Shown here piece by piece: positions 14,801 to 23,003 of a DNA stretch of 32,834 nucleotides (positions are counted from its first letter, which is position 1; the number at the start of each line of letters is the position of its first letter). The notes under the pieces were generated by a model. That model was not told the origin of the DNA, searched no databases, and was given only the letters and a program-made list of their open reading frames with translations. The position numbers were made by a program, and so were the translations under genes. This stretch comes from a virus: the IMG/VR virus record IMGVR_UViG_3300005355_000014, positions 1 to 32,834 of that record. One strand, written 5' to 3'.

Positions 14801-17446
14801 TCGATCGCCATTACGACGATACCGCAGCAAGTCGTCGGAAGTGCATTTAGCGTTGTTGGGACGCTGAGCGGTTATTCGTCGCCGCCATCGCTGCAGTATC
14901 GCGATGGGGCATCGGGCACATTTGTTGCTTTGCCTGCTGGCGCGGTAGTCAGTGCTACGGCGTTTTCCTTTACCCATCCGGCGCTCACTTCGGCGACGAC
15001 GGCAGCTCCAGCAGCGGCGGCTGCTGTGGGCTTTAACATGCGCACGCATGGCCCCAATGTGACGTTGGGGGCAAATTGGAAGGTCCATTCGCCAACGGCG
15101 ACCCAGAATCCGGATGGCTCTGTGAGGCTCTCCGAGGACTTTTACGCTGCCAACTTGAATATCAACACCGCGGGCAACGGTGGCAATTTCGCCGGTGTTG
15201 CATTTGGCGGTGGCGGATACTTCGAGATCGTGTTCTCAATCGAGAACGATATCCTCGGTTGGGGCGGAGATCCAACTGGTTGGCCGGCCTGGTGGATGAA
15301 CAACATAGAAGGGACCTACGACAACGTTCCCAATCCCTTGGTTGATCAGCAGGGTATCGAGTATGACGCTTGCGAATTCCTCGACCCACATGGCACCCCT
15401 ATCAATGCAGGGATTATCCTGTGGTCTGGCGACGGTCGCTTGTGGAACAACACAGACAACGGCCAAGGCAACGGCATTTTCTTGCCGGGCGGCGACTTCA
15501 CGGTGCGGCACAGATATGCGTGGCTCTGGGTTCCTGCAACGAACACCACGCAGGGCTACATAAAGAACTACATCGACGGCGTTCAAAAGGGGCTCACCTA
15601 TACCTGGAATAAGTTTGTGCCAGGCAGATCGTGGGAAGACTCCAAAAATAACGACCCCTGGGCAGTTATGGATACGGGGCGGTATCGGCTGCTGGTTGGA
15701 AGCAATCAGCTGAACCCCATGACCGTTTACTCTGTTGAAGTCTGGCAAGCGAACGATAGCGCGAACCTACGTGTTGGCACCCCGCTGCCTAGTGGAAGCG
15801 GGACGGGATCGACCACGGTCAGTGTGCGCGACGCTGGCAACACCAGCATCCAGGCGACGTCCAATTCGTTCAACGTCGTGGCTAGCGGGTCCGTATCGCT
15901 CAACAACATTACACTGTCGAACAACACACAGATCTCTGGCGCCGTCGCTGGCACAGCGATCGGCACGATAACCGTCGTGGTTTCTGGGGGGCTGTTCAGC
16001 GGCACGCTGGCGGTCAACGACACGGCCCGGTTCAGGATCTCTGGGTCCACGCTGCAAAACAACACGACGCTGGCCGTCGGCAACTATAATATCACCATTA
16101 CTGCGACGCAGGCCTCAGCCAGTGGCTCGCCGCTATCGCGCAACTTCACCATTGCGGTGTCCGGTTCCGGCAACACGACGATCAACTTCTCATCGCCGAC
16201 CGGCAAGACGCTGAATAAGGCGCTGTTCGGCTTCTCCTGCTCGTTCTTCGGCGGCCAGCAGTTCACCAATGCGACGTTCCGGAATACCGCGAATACGTTC
16301 CTCAAGCCATCTGCGCTCTGGTTCAACTCTGACTGGGATCTCGATACCGACTTTGCCAATGGCAACATGACTACGATCAATGCGCTGCTCAATAACTACC
16401 GCTCGTTCTGCCAACCCGGCGTCCGGGTCACCATGGGGTGCTGCAAGGACAACACAGTCTCGGCATCGACCAGGGCATCGCGCGCGGCGAACTTTGCGAC
16501 CTTCCTGAACAACAACGGCTTCTCAGATATTCTGGATTGGACGATCGGTAATATCTGGGACTTCAACGGCATCTCCCAGAATACGGCGCAGAGCTACTTC
16601 AACGCGGTCGCCGATGCGCTGCATGGCGTGAATTCATCATACCGCATTTGGGGGCCGCCGCAGTGGCACGCCGGATCATTCGCCAATTCGACATGGGCGA
16701 ACGCTGTCGGGACGACGCGCAACAATGGTGGCATCGTCTGGGTGTCCTATGATGTCCCGGCGGATAACAACGGCGGTAACATCACGGTTGGCCTCGACGT
16801 CGCATACGGCCAATGGGGCGTGAACAACCAGAACGCTGTCATCCAGCGCAACGCCTTGGCTGGCACGTCGATGGCGAACGCCAGATTTGGCGTCATCGAA
16901 TACAATATGGCCGAGGACATGGTGAACATCATCACCATCAACCAAAGCGGCCGATACATGGGCGGCATTTACGCCGCTTGCTATCTCTACGGAATTTTCA
17001 AATCGGTCGCCAGCGGTGTGGACTTCGCGCATCTGCAGAACATCGTCAATTACAACGACAACGGCGCCATCGGCAATGAGCAGCAGGGCGGCAATCTATC
17101 TGCGGTCAGTTGCGCTGGATACATCATTGGCCGGTTGGGCCAGACTATGTTCGGCCCCGAGTATTCGTCGTCGACCACGATCGCCAATCTGGCAGTGCTT
17201 TCGGTTAAGCCGACCACGACGACCTTCGCCATCCTGCTGATCAACTACGATCTGGCGAATTCGCGGACGGTGAATATAGCGGTGAGCGGCGGGGTTCCGA
17301 CCGGAACGATAACCCGCTGGGAAATCGGCAAGTCATCGCCGGGCGCTCCCAACTCACCGACGCCAACCACCGGCACACAATCGAGCCTCGCGTCGGTTTC
17401 GATCGCCTCCGAGACGGTGGTTATTCTTACGGGGACCCTGGCATGA
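11816..17446 (+). CDS. Very large multi-domain tail fibre / spike with several glycosidase-like domains
   Basis: The 1876-residue product starts at ATG 11816 behind AAAGGA. Domains, by my reading: residues 1-145, anchor domain homologous to the whole protein at 17443; about 160-600, TIM-barrel glycosidase-like with WAEGLNTPND (E282) and EILGEFH (E398) as candidate acid/base and nucleophile; 605-989, four repeats of 87-107 residues; about 990-1060 plus 1332-1357, an Ig-like domain; 1071-1325, a GH16-like domain with WPAWW and EYDACEF (E1182, D1184, E1187) sitting inside that Ig-like domain; about 1357-1455, a cadherin- or Ig-like beta domain; 1455-1876, a second barrel-like glycosidase with FGVIEYN (E1695) and a C-terminal beta sandwich. 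A role in binding and cutting host exopolysaccharide is inferred. Confidence 0.8.
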   Translation: MSGTGYTSAPITVLSTELDNLASSSGDVLAVSSALVNTTGAPLADLELDFGGTRSPVADAFVEIWVLRSIDGGIRYEDGAANMAPGRPADAIISVASGTNITPHAGEPSLIMPPGFYKIALRNQTGVTIPTSSILRLSTYGQSTTGGGGTGLTLPGDVAGTTAYRIADMLERFGVVTYSQSDTSVNPWGAGVSDYTTGSVISALNYITANSGLVCNLREYHVAGRDSGGGSNQLSWCPTVASATGGRFAVSLLRGAVAADATSLSNMATSSAGGTGWMAWAEGLNTPNDGSVTAANCVTVQQTLESGVATTASSSKPVGVVGPSFTYNTLPPETSTAIANYLTAQQKSDLLAASALASVRYFPTANPGANDSAGRGGNSDDVSIGHTIYFGKPEILGEFHPTQLSGDSPSRATDDNIGAYYGALMMLHAHRLDYRAWFWKSLFDIGQSGDSPWVRVGLFPNRGSDTPRLPARAIRAMYALTGDTGSSKRSFQPSNLDYAISGLPAPPASATPWMGGHHRLFQNSGGTFFLFVWSEALYPGGSGTTVTISFNRTMSKVIHYDLTTDPAAAETPVSTLTNIPSLSFSLTASVRLFVIFPQGSTIPTESAQDTTLTSTAGAIYDALGVAWTLVSNPPFGLQVAHASMVDSQNVVLLLYHDHVVHQQNNVGTWQFWNNATQAWVVEPGDPRIQITESPEGRTVNTTGQTIFASQTPGQVGGATLDAWALDSTAHATKNGVQDGATANAMELFYHNHTVYLEQTTGNSFGTPGWKFYNGSGWTDCPNPHGVVESPEGTQVTSIGPTINASVTPGQASNTLHIWGLTDPLPGEPAFRMTFDGAIDVDSWGVDLLYYHNHSLYQRTVGSNSLGSPAWYVWAGPGINNWVDTTNPNPVQGPTESTEGTTVTDSGPIIYASRTPGQASPSGAPLDQWTITSGRQAFLNGSYDGSSANVLSLYYAGHFVYHSASNGNNLGFTPGWWRWSGTAWVDVTPPIAQTQQSIAITTIPQQVVGSAFSVVGTLSGYSSPPSLQYRDGASGTFVALPAGAVVSATAFSFTHPALTSATTAAPAAAAAVGFNMRTHGPNVTLGANWKVHSPTATQNPDGSVRLSEDFYAANLNINTAGNGGNFAGVAFGGGGYFEIVFSIENDILGWGGDPTGWPAWWMNNIEGTYDNVPNPLVDQQGIEYDACEFLDPHGTPINAGIILWSGDGRLWNNTDNGQGNGIFLPGGDFTVRHRYAWLWVPATNTTQGYIKNYIDGVQKGLTYTWNKFVPGRSWEDSKNNDPWAVMDTGRYRLLVGSNQLNPMTVYSVEVWQANDSANLRVGTPLPSGSGTGSTTVSVRDAGNTSIQATSNSFNVVASGSVSLNNITLSNNTQISGAVAGTAIGTITVVVSGGLFSGTLAVNDTARFRISGSTLQNNTTLAVGNYNITITATQASASGSPLSRNFTIAVSGSGNTTINFSSPTGKTLNKALFGFSCSFFGGQQFTNATFRNTANTFLKPSALWFNSDWDLDTDFANGNMTTINALLNNYRSFCQPGVRVTMGCCKDNTVSASTRASRAANFATFLNNNGFSDILDWTIGNIWDFNGISQNTAQSYFNAVADALHGVNSSYRIWGPPQWHAGSFANSTWANAVGTTRNNGGIVWVSYDVPADNNGGNITVGLDVAYGQWGVNNQNAVIQRNALAGTSMANARFGVIEYNMAEDMVNIITINQSGRYMGGIYAACYLYGIFKSVASGVDFAHLQNIVNYNDNGAIGNEQQGGNLSAVSCAGYIIGRLGQTMFGPEYSSSTTIANLAVLSVKPTTTTFAILLINYDLANSRTVNIAVSGGVPTGTITRWEIGKSSPGAPNSPTPTTGTQSSLASVSIASETVVILTGTLA
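13628..14782 (+). repeat. Four tandem protein repeats of about 95 residues in the large fibre gene
   Basis: Units begin at 13628, 13889, 14177 and 14498 (residues 605, 692, 788 and 895). Each opens ES-x-E/D-G/T-T-x-V-T/N (for example ESPEGTQVTSIGPTI). Each has a central YHNHTVY-like strand and ends in a Trp-rich strand (GWKFYNGSGW, AWYVWAG). A fifth relative is residues 53-138 of the protein at 1711. DNA identity is low, so these are old duplications of what may be a carbohydrate-binding module. Confidence 0.8.
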
Positions 17447-17880
17447 CGAACGTTGGCTGGTCGCCCTATGACCTTCCCGTAACGCTGCTCAGCAGCGAGC
17501 TGAACGGATTGGCGAATAATGCCATCTCGGTGATATCCGCCGACACCGTCAACAGCACCGGCCGGCTCTACTGCGACTTTGAGTTCGTGGCGGGCGCCGC
17601 GTTTACGCCTGGGTCAAATGCAATTCTTGATATATGGATGCTGCGCTCAATCGATAATGGCGTGTCGTTCGAGGACGGGTCGTCGTCGCAGCTGCCACCG
17701 CGCGATCCGGACTTGTCGATCGTGGTTCGGGCCGGCACGTCGATCATCCCGCGTGCCGGAGCACCACTGATCGTCTTGCCGGTGGGACACTACAAGGCCC
17801 TTGCCCGTAACCGCCTAGGGGCAGCGGTGCCGACCGGCAGCATCGTGCGTATGGCTGGCTACACCGAGCAAGCGATCTGA
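17443..17880 (+). CDS. Small tail protein homologous to the anchor domain of the large fibre
   Basis: The 145-residue product starts at ATG 17443 in an ATGA overlap. Its whole length aligns with residues 1-145 of the preceding fibre: LPVTLLSSELNGLANNA matches APITVLSTELDNLASSS, and DIWMLRSIDNGVSFEDG matches EIWVLRSIDGGIRYEDG. The fold is beta-rich. A stand-alone copy next to a fused copy suggests an oligomeric baseplate ring or adaptor into which the fibre N-terminus also packs. This protein type appears in other siphophages of Gram-negative hosts without a defined function, as far as I recall. Confidence 0.75.
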   Translation: MTNVGWSPYDLPVTLLSSELNGLANNAISVISADTVNSTGRLYCDFEFVAGAAFTPGSNAILDIWMLRSIDNGVSFEDGSSSQLPPRDPDLSIVVRAGTSIIPRAGAPLIVLPVGHYKALARNRLGAAVPTGSIVRMAGYTEQAI

Positions 17881-17888
17881 GCTAGCTC

Positions 17889-20800
17889 ATGCCGTCGCTG
17901 TTCTCCCTCGACGTTCGGGCGGCGACGGTCAAGCCCGCGCCAGGAGAACGCTCGGTCATCGACCGCGCCGTCCCCGCTGCGGCTGGACTGCGCAGCGTCC
18001 TGCTGTTTGAGGGCCACAGGCTCACCGACCTCAGCAACCCGATCCGTCTGATCAGCAAGCGTGGCTCGGTGGCCATTTCCCAGGGCCTGCACGGCGCGCA
18101 GGCGCGCACGGCGATGACCGGGACGACGGGGCTAGCTGCCTCGCCGTGCCTGCTGCTGGCCCCCACAGACGCGGCGCTGAGCACGCTGACGGTCTCTGCC
18201 TTGGTGCGGTTCAACGGCACTGGGCCGGTCCCTGGCAGCTTCAACACGATCGGTGCGGCACTGGCTGGCGATGACAGCGGGCGGATGCCGCTGTTTGTTT
18301 CCACCGCCGCAGATACGTTTCGTGTGCGGGCTGGCGTCGAGGCGGAATTCCTGTCGGGCGGTCAGCCGCTCAACGTCGCCTCGCTGACCGGTTGGCACCG
18401 GGTGACCGTGACGATCGCCGCCAATGTGGCGACACTCTACGTCGATGGCGGAGCGACGTTCACCGGAACCGCCACGCAGTCGTTCCCCAGCTTTACGCTA
18501 CGCTCGGTTCTTGGCTCGGACGTCACCCTCGGCACCGAGTGGCCTTGGCCGACCGCGGATATGTTCTACTGGTCGCGCGCGCTGTCTGCGCAGGAAGTGC
18601 TGAACCATAGCGTTGGCCCCTATCGGGTGCTGAAGTCGCGACTGGCGGAACGCTGGACCAATCCGACAGTCACGGCACCGCCGGTCGATCCCGGCGGTCG
18701 AGCCTGGGACGATGAATTCACTATCGACTTTGGCAACTCGATCGCATTCGGCGTTATTGCTCAAATCCGCGGCGTCGGTCGGCTGACAGCAACAGCTGCG
18801 GTGATGCATTCATCCCCGCCGATCACGGTTAGTCGTCAGATCGACGGCGCTGGCTTCCTGCATATCGAGGGTTTCGTCCTCAAGAGCCCATCCTTCGCTA
18901 CCGTTTCCGGCGAGGGCACGCTGACGGCCAACCCAATAGTCCGTCGCATGGTATCCGGTCTGGACGGCGTGGGTAATGTTGTCGGATTTCCCCGGCAGCT
19001 GCGTAGCGCAGTATCGCTGATTGATGGCACGGGAAGCCTTAGCGCTCGTCCAGGTATCGGATATACCGCGCGCGCGGCCCAGCGTGGCCAGGGAAACATC
19101 CTGACCGACCCATTCATTCTTGAGCCATTCAATCGTGGCAGGGCTCGCTTCAACGGGATGGGAACGCTAACGGCCAACGCCGTTGTGCGTGCCGCACCAG
19201 TGAATGCAGCAACTTTGCGTGGATCTGGAACACTCAACGCAGTTGGGATCCTGCAGAGGGCACGCGGCCGTTCGGTCATCCTTGGGACCGCACGGCTGTA
19301 TGCCCGACCGACCATCATTCGTAGGCCACGGATGCGGCCTGGCATCGCTTCCGGCGCGGCTCCGGACTTCGTCGCGGTTGAGATTGAGACGTATGTCCCC
19401 GGGAATACGTCGGTCATCGCCGTGGCTGGTCACGGCACGCGTGCGCACGGCACGCTCACGCGTTTACCGCCAGCATCCAAACCAGAGACCACTGCACAGA
19501 TTTTTGCGTCAGATATTGGGTATCGCACCTCGCCGTCCGATCCGCTCAGCCCGCCCGTCAGACCGTATCCTCCTTTGGTTAATGAGGCCTATCAGATTGA
19601 CACGGCGCTCAGCCTAGAGCCTGCGCGCACATCGTCTGCGGCTTCGTGGGGAACCCTGTTACTGGCTAACCCGAATCGGACGTTCGACGATTTGATAGGA
19701 GTGCAGAACTCGGACGGCCGGCCGGTGCGGATCTTGAGTGGTCGTAAGGGCTGGGACAGCAGCTTGCAATATCTCACCGACCCGAACTACGCCAGCTTGA
19801 CTCTTATGTTCTCAGGCCTTGCAGCACCCTGGTCGCTGACTGATGACGGTCTGAGTATCCCACTGCGAGATGCCACGTATTTTATCGAGAGGCCATTACA
19901 ACCGGACGTGTTCGGCGGCAGCGGTGGGTTGGATGGGACGCAGGACCTGGCAGGCAAGCCGCGTCCTATATTGCGCGGAGGCACCGCATCATCTCCGGTT
20001 CAGAACATCACCCCGGTGCTGATAGATCCGGCCAATCGGATTTATCAATACAGTGATGGCCCTGGGTCTATCGTGGCGCTTTACGAGGGTGGTGCTACCG
20101 GATCCGGCGCGATCACGCCCGCCGGAGATACGACAAATCTATATGCGGGCACGACACCGTTCGGCCGGTATAGAACCGACAACTCTCGTGGGCTGTTTCA
20201 ACTTGGCAGTGTGCCTGTCGCAGCCATAACGATAGATGCGGTTGGCCTTTTCCCGATCGCAGGGGCAGTCAATCATCCGTTCATGATATGTCGCTATTTG
20301 ATGAGCGAAGATATGACGCTGCCTGAGTCGATGCTGCATGTTCAGAGTTTTGCCGACTTGGCCGCTGCATACCCGTCATATGTCGCCGGGATGTATTTTG
20401 GTTCTGATGAACAATGGTCGTGTGTGCAAGCGATCGATGCCATTCTATCTGCTCTGGGTGCCAATATCGTCCCTACCAGGGACGGCAAGCTGCGCCTGAT
20501 GCTGTTGCGGGATATCAGTGGAGCCGAACCAGTCGTCGGCAATTACAATGAGGCGACGATTATCAGCTTGCGGCGTCGTCCACTCCCTGCATCGCTTGAT
20601 CCTCCGCCTTATCGGATACGTGTCGGTTATCAGCACAACTACACGGTCATGACCAGCGATATCAACCAAAGCCTGACAACGGCCGATAGGCGGCAATTCA
20701 TCGCCTCGCCTGACCGGTTCGCGACTTTCGTCGATCTCACCCTGTTGCGCGCTTACCGTAAGCCAAACGACTACGCACAAATGCCGAGTCCCCTGCTGAC

Positions 20801-21026
20801 CTTGGCAGCGGCGCAATCTGTCGCCAATGACTTGGGATCTCTTTGGGGAGCCCCCAGACGTCTCTACGACGTTATTCTACCGCGCAGGTTATTTGGCCAC
20901 GAGCTGGGAGATGTTGTGCAGGTGCACTATCCCATCGAGCAGCTTACCTCAGGCAAAGACTGTCGCGTGGTCGGCTACTCTCTGCGTGCTTCGGACGCCA
21001 CTGTTACATATACGGTCCTAGCCTGA
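17889..21026 (+). CDS. Tail hub / central baseplate protein with LamG-like domain
   Basis: This is a 1045-residue protein. Residues about 80-245 form a concanavalin/LamG-type beta sandwich (GWHRVTVTIAANVATLYVDG and FYWSRALSAQEV are the signature strands). Residues about 285-480 contain roughly nine short GxGxLxA units. The remaining half (500-1045) has features of hub proteins at the tail tip: ASWGTLLLANPNRTFDD, PLRDATYFIERPL, a helical segment around SCVQAIDAILSALGANIVP and a C-terminal beta barrel-like end with HELGDVVQVHYP. It probably closes the tube end and holds the fibres. ATG 17889 has no strong ribosome site and may rely on coupling to the gene ending 8 nt upstream. Confidence 0.7.
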   Translation: MPSLFSLDVRAATVKPAPGERSVIDRAVPAAAGLRSVLLFEGHRLTDLSNPIRLISKRGSVAISQGLHGAQARTAMTGTTGLAASPCLLLAPTDAALSTLTVSALVRFNGTGPVPGSFNTIGAALAGDDSGRMPLFVSTAADTFRVRAGVEAEFLSGGQPLNVASLTGWHRVTVTIAANVATLYVDGGATFTGTATQSFPSFTLRSVLGSDVTLGTEWPWPTADMFYWSRALSAQEVLNHSVGPYRVLKSRLAERWTNPTVTAPPVDPGGRAWDDEFTIDFGNSIAFGVIAQIRGVGRLTATAAVMHSSPPITVSRQIDGAGFLHIEGFVLKSPSFATVSGEGTLTANPIVRRMVSGLDGVGNVVGFPRQLRSAVSLIDGTGSLSARPGIGYTARAAQRGQGNILTDPFILEPFNRGRARFNGMGTLTANAVVRAAPVNAATLRGSGTLNAVGILQRARGRSVILGTARLYARPTIIRRPRMRPGIASGAAPDFVAVEIETYVPGNTSVIAVAGHGTRAHGTLTRLPPASKPETTAQIFASDIGYRTSPSDPLSPPVRPYPPLVNEAYQIDTALSLEPARTSSAASWGTLLLANPNRTFDDLIGVQNSDGRPVRILSGRKGWDSSLQYLTDPNYASLTLMFSGLAAPWSLTDDGLSIPLRDATYFIERPLQPDVFGGSGGLDGTQDLAGKPRPILRGGTASSPVQNITPVLIDPANRIYQYSDGPGSIVALYEGGATGSGAITPAGDTTNLYAGTTPFGRYRTDNSRGLFQLGSVPVAAITIDAVGLFPIAGAVNHPFMICRYLMSEDMTLPESMLHVQSFADLAAAYPSYVAGMYFGSDEQWSCVQAIDAILSALGANIVPTRDGKLRLMLLRDISGAEPVVGNYNEATIISLRRRPLPASLDPPPYRIRVGYQHNYTVMTSDINQSLTTADRRQFIASPDRFATFVDLTLLRAYRKPNDYAQMPSPLLTLAAAQSVANDLGSLWGAPRRLYDVILPRRLFGHELGDVVQVHYPIEQLTSGKDCRVVGYSLRASDATVTYTVLA
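18750..19325 (+). repeat. Short GxGxLxA-type tandem repeats within the hub gene
   Basis: About nine units of 18-30 residues contain variants such as RGVGRLTA, SGEGTLTA, IDGTGSLSA, FNGMGTLTA and LRGSGTLNA, with variable linkers. They predict a stalk of short beta hairpins between the LamG-like domain and the hub part. The boundaries are approximate. Confidence 0.7.
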
Positions 21027-21823
21027 TGCCAGCAACCATCTTCCAGAATAGCACCACGCTGTTGGCATGGAACAACTATGTCCTTACGTCGCCGCTTAGC
21101 ACAACAAGCGCTTCTCTACCTGTCACCAACCTGACAGACGAACGAGGGGCGCCTTCTCTGGGATGGCAGTCAGCGTCTGGTGTGACACAGGATGTCATTG
21201 TAAGCGTGGTTCCCGCCATTACCAGGTCAACCTGGCGCGTCGTCGGGGCCTTTCGCACCAATCTTACCCCGTCCGCAAGAATGACTGTCAGATTGATGAA
21301 CCAGCCAAACTTGCTGGTTTTTATGGCCTCCACTGACGGACCGGAACCAGGGTTCGGTCAATCGATCCTCGTATTGCCTAACGATATCGTGGCTGACTTT
21401 TGCTCGATAGAATTCGACGATCCGGCGAATCCACAGCTCTTTATCAATGTTCCACTCATGTATGCCGGTCCAGCCTGGATTACCGCGAGCCCACCGGCTT
21501 GGGACACGACGTTCGGTGGCAATGCTACAGTCAATGAAGCGGTATCACGCGGCGGTCAGGAGTATCCCGTCTTCCTGTATGAACAGCGCCGCGGAGAGCT
21601 GTCGTTCAACGGGATTCGCGCAGGCGAAGTGTTCGGCCCGCTCGCAGAGCTCAGTGCTACTGCACGTCGGGGAAACAACATTCTATTCATTCCAGACACC
21701 AGCTCAGCGACAGTTAATATAGAGGCGATTTATGGTCGCGTTACCGCGACCGCTGATGTTGGTTTTCCGTATGCCGCGGCGGATCGCCGCAGCTGGCGGG
21801 CAAGGATCACAGAACGCCTATAG
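21026..21823 (+). CDS. Minor tail protein, unknown function
   Basis: The start is ATG 21026, overlapping the hub stop as TGATG; an in-frame upstream start would run far into the hub gene and encode a basic shadow sequence. The 265-residue protein is beta-rich (SASLPVTNLTDERGAPSLGW, STWRVVGAFRTNL, ELSFNGIRAGEVF). The 'values in two columns' layout of an N-terminal half with WQSA..TQDVIVS resembles discoidin-like binding domains encoded near tail tips in other phages. No catalytic motif is seen. It is probably a fibre base or receptor-contact protein. Confidence 0.6.
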   Translation: MPATIFQNSTTLLAWNNYVLTSPLSTTSASLPVTNLTDERGAPSLGWQSASGVTQDVIVSVVPAITRSTWRVVGAFRTNLTPSARMTVRLMNQPNLLVFMASTDGPEPGFGQSILVLPNDIVADFCSIEFDDPANPQLFINVPLMYAGPAWITASPPAWDTTFGGNATVNEAVSRGGQEYPVFLYEQRRGELSFNGIRAGEVFGPLAELSATARRGNNILFIPDTSSATVNIEAIYGRVTATADVGFPYAAADRRSWRARITERL

Positions 21824-21869
21824 CCCTGCCGACCGCTTTCCCTCGGAAGCTAAATGAGGAGTTCTGGCA

Positions 21870-23003
21870 TTGATCAGAAACTTCGTGGTTGAGAATGCCA
21901 ACGCTCCCGGAACGAACCTTAATGTGCTGTTAGCGGGTGCGAACCAAGGCTATCAGACCTGGCGTCAGGCTTACCCTACCGATGGTTCGTTGGTTTTCTA
22001 CTTTATAGATGACGGCGGCGCCGCGGAATGGGGCGTCGGCACACTGCATACAGCCTCAAACCCAGTCACTCTGTCGCGTGACACTGTGATCGGGAATACC
22101 GGCGGCGGCACTGGACGGGTCAATTTTGTTGGTGCCGTGCAAGTCTATAACGAGATTCCCGGCGAGAGAATGCCGTTCATCCACACTGGAATTTTGCGGG
22201 CTCCTGGCGCGACGCTCGATACACACAGTGGAGGCGTGCCGATTGGCGCGAGTATGGATTACTGGGGCACCGTGTCGCCTGCTGGTTGGCTGTTCTGCGA
22301 TGGACGGTCTATCTCCCGAACGACGTATGCTATGTTATTCGCAGTTATCGGCACGACATACGGCGCCTTGGATGCTAGCTCCTTCCTGCTTCCTGATACA
22401 CAAGCCAATCTGACCTACGGAAAGAGCCAACCAGAACCGCCGGCTAGTTCCGGCGCTTCCGGACTGAACCGCCTGGGGCCGTGGCAGAACACGCCATTAG
22501 GCGGAGTAATCGGAGACTGGCGGTTGGATACTCATAATCACGGTCTCAACTGGTTTGACCCGGGCCACGCGCACGCCGTTGCTGATCCGTCCCACGTGCA
22601 TGGCGTCGGCGATCCAGGCCACGCGCACGCCGTTGCTGATCCTGGGCATAACCACGCGCTTGTCGACCCAGGGCATGTGCATGCCTATAGGCATTCGAGT
22701 ATTATTAGCGCATCAGGATTTGCGGCCGGCGCCAACTTTAACATAACGGATCAGTTCCTCAATACTGACGACGGTGCGGTGCGCGGGACCGGAATGTCCA
22801 TGAATGCAGCAGGAACCGGCATCGAAATTTTTCTCGCCGGCACCGGCGTATCTCTCGGGGCCGCGGTCACCCACGTCTCTATTTTTAGCGCCAACACCGG
22901 CATTTCTGCGTCTGTTCAACCAGCAGGCTCGGGCATCGGGTTTCAGAATGTGTCGCCAGGGATCGTATGTAACAAAATTATTTACGCCGGGCCCGTGCCA
23001 TGA
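21870..23003 (+). CDS. Tail fibre with phage collar domain and histidine repeats
   Basis: The 377-residue product starts at a TTG at 21870, 9 nt after GAGGAG, and no ATG in frame serves as well. The N-terminal 120 residues (FYFIDDGGAAEWGVGT) resemble a common fibre attachment module. Residues about 126-180 form a collar domain: WGTVSPAGWLFCDGRSIS, AVIGTTYG and FLLPDTQ. Then come five 9-residue units built on DPGHxH, giving many H-x-H motifs, as in the iron-binding knitted tips of T4 gp37. The rest is a threonine/alanine-rich shaft and a C-terminal beta region. It probably binds metal along a trimer axis. Confidence 0.82.
   Translation: MIRNFVVENANAPGTNLNVLLAGANQGYQTWRQAYPTDGSLVFYFIDDGGAAEWGVGTLHTASNPVTLSRDTVIGNTGGGTGRVNFVGAVQVYNEIPGERMPFIHTGILRAPGATLDTHSGGVPIGASMDYWGTVSPAGWLFCDGRSISRTTYAMLFAVIGTTYGALDASSFLLPDTQANLTYGKSQPEPPASSGASGLNRLGPWQNTPLGGVIGDWRLDTHNHGLNWFDPGHAHAVADPSHVHGVGDPGHAHAVADPGHNHALVDPGHVHAYRHSSIISASGFAAGANFNITDQFLNTDDGAVRGTGMSMNAAGTGIEIFLAGTGVSLGAAVTHVSIFSANTGISASVQPAGSGIGFQNVSPGIVCNKIIYAGPVP
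22557..22691 (+). repeat. Five 27-bp repeats encoding DPGHxH units
   Basis: The units read DPGHAHAVA, DPSHVHGVG, DPGHAHAVA, DPGHNHALV and DPGHVHAYR. At DNA level they share the core CCAGGCCACGCGCAC-like sequence. It is a coding array, not CRISPR. A further HNH motif lies just upstream (DTHNHG). Confidence 0.85.

Noticed and set aside
22557-22691. Regular direct repeats considered as a CRISPR array
   Set aside because: The 27-bp units are contiguous, in frame and encode DPGHxH. There are no spacers.
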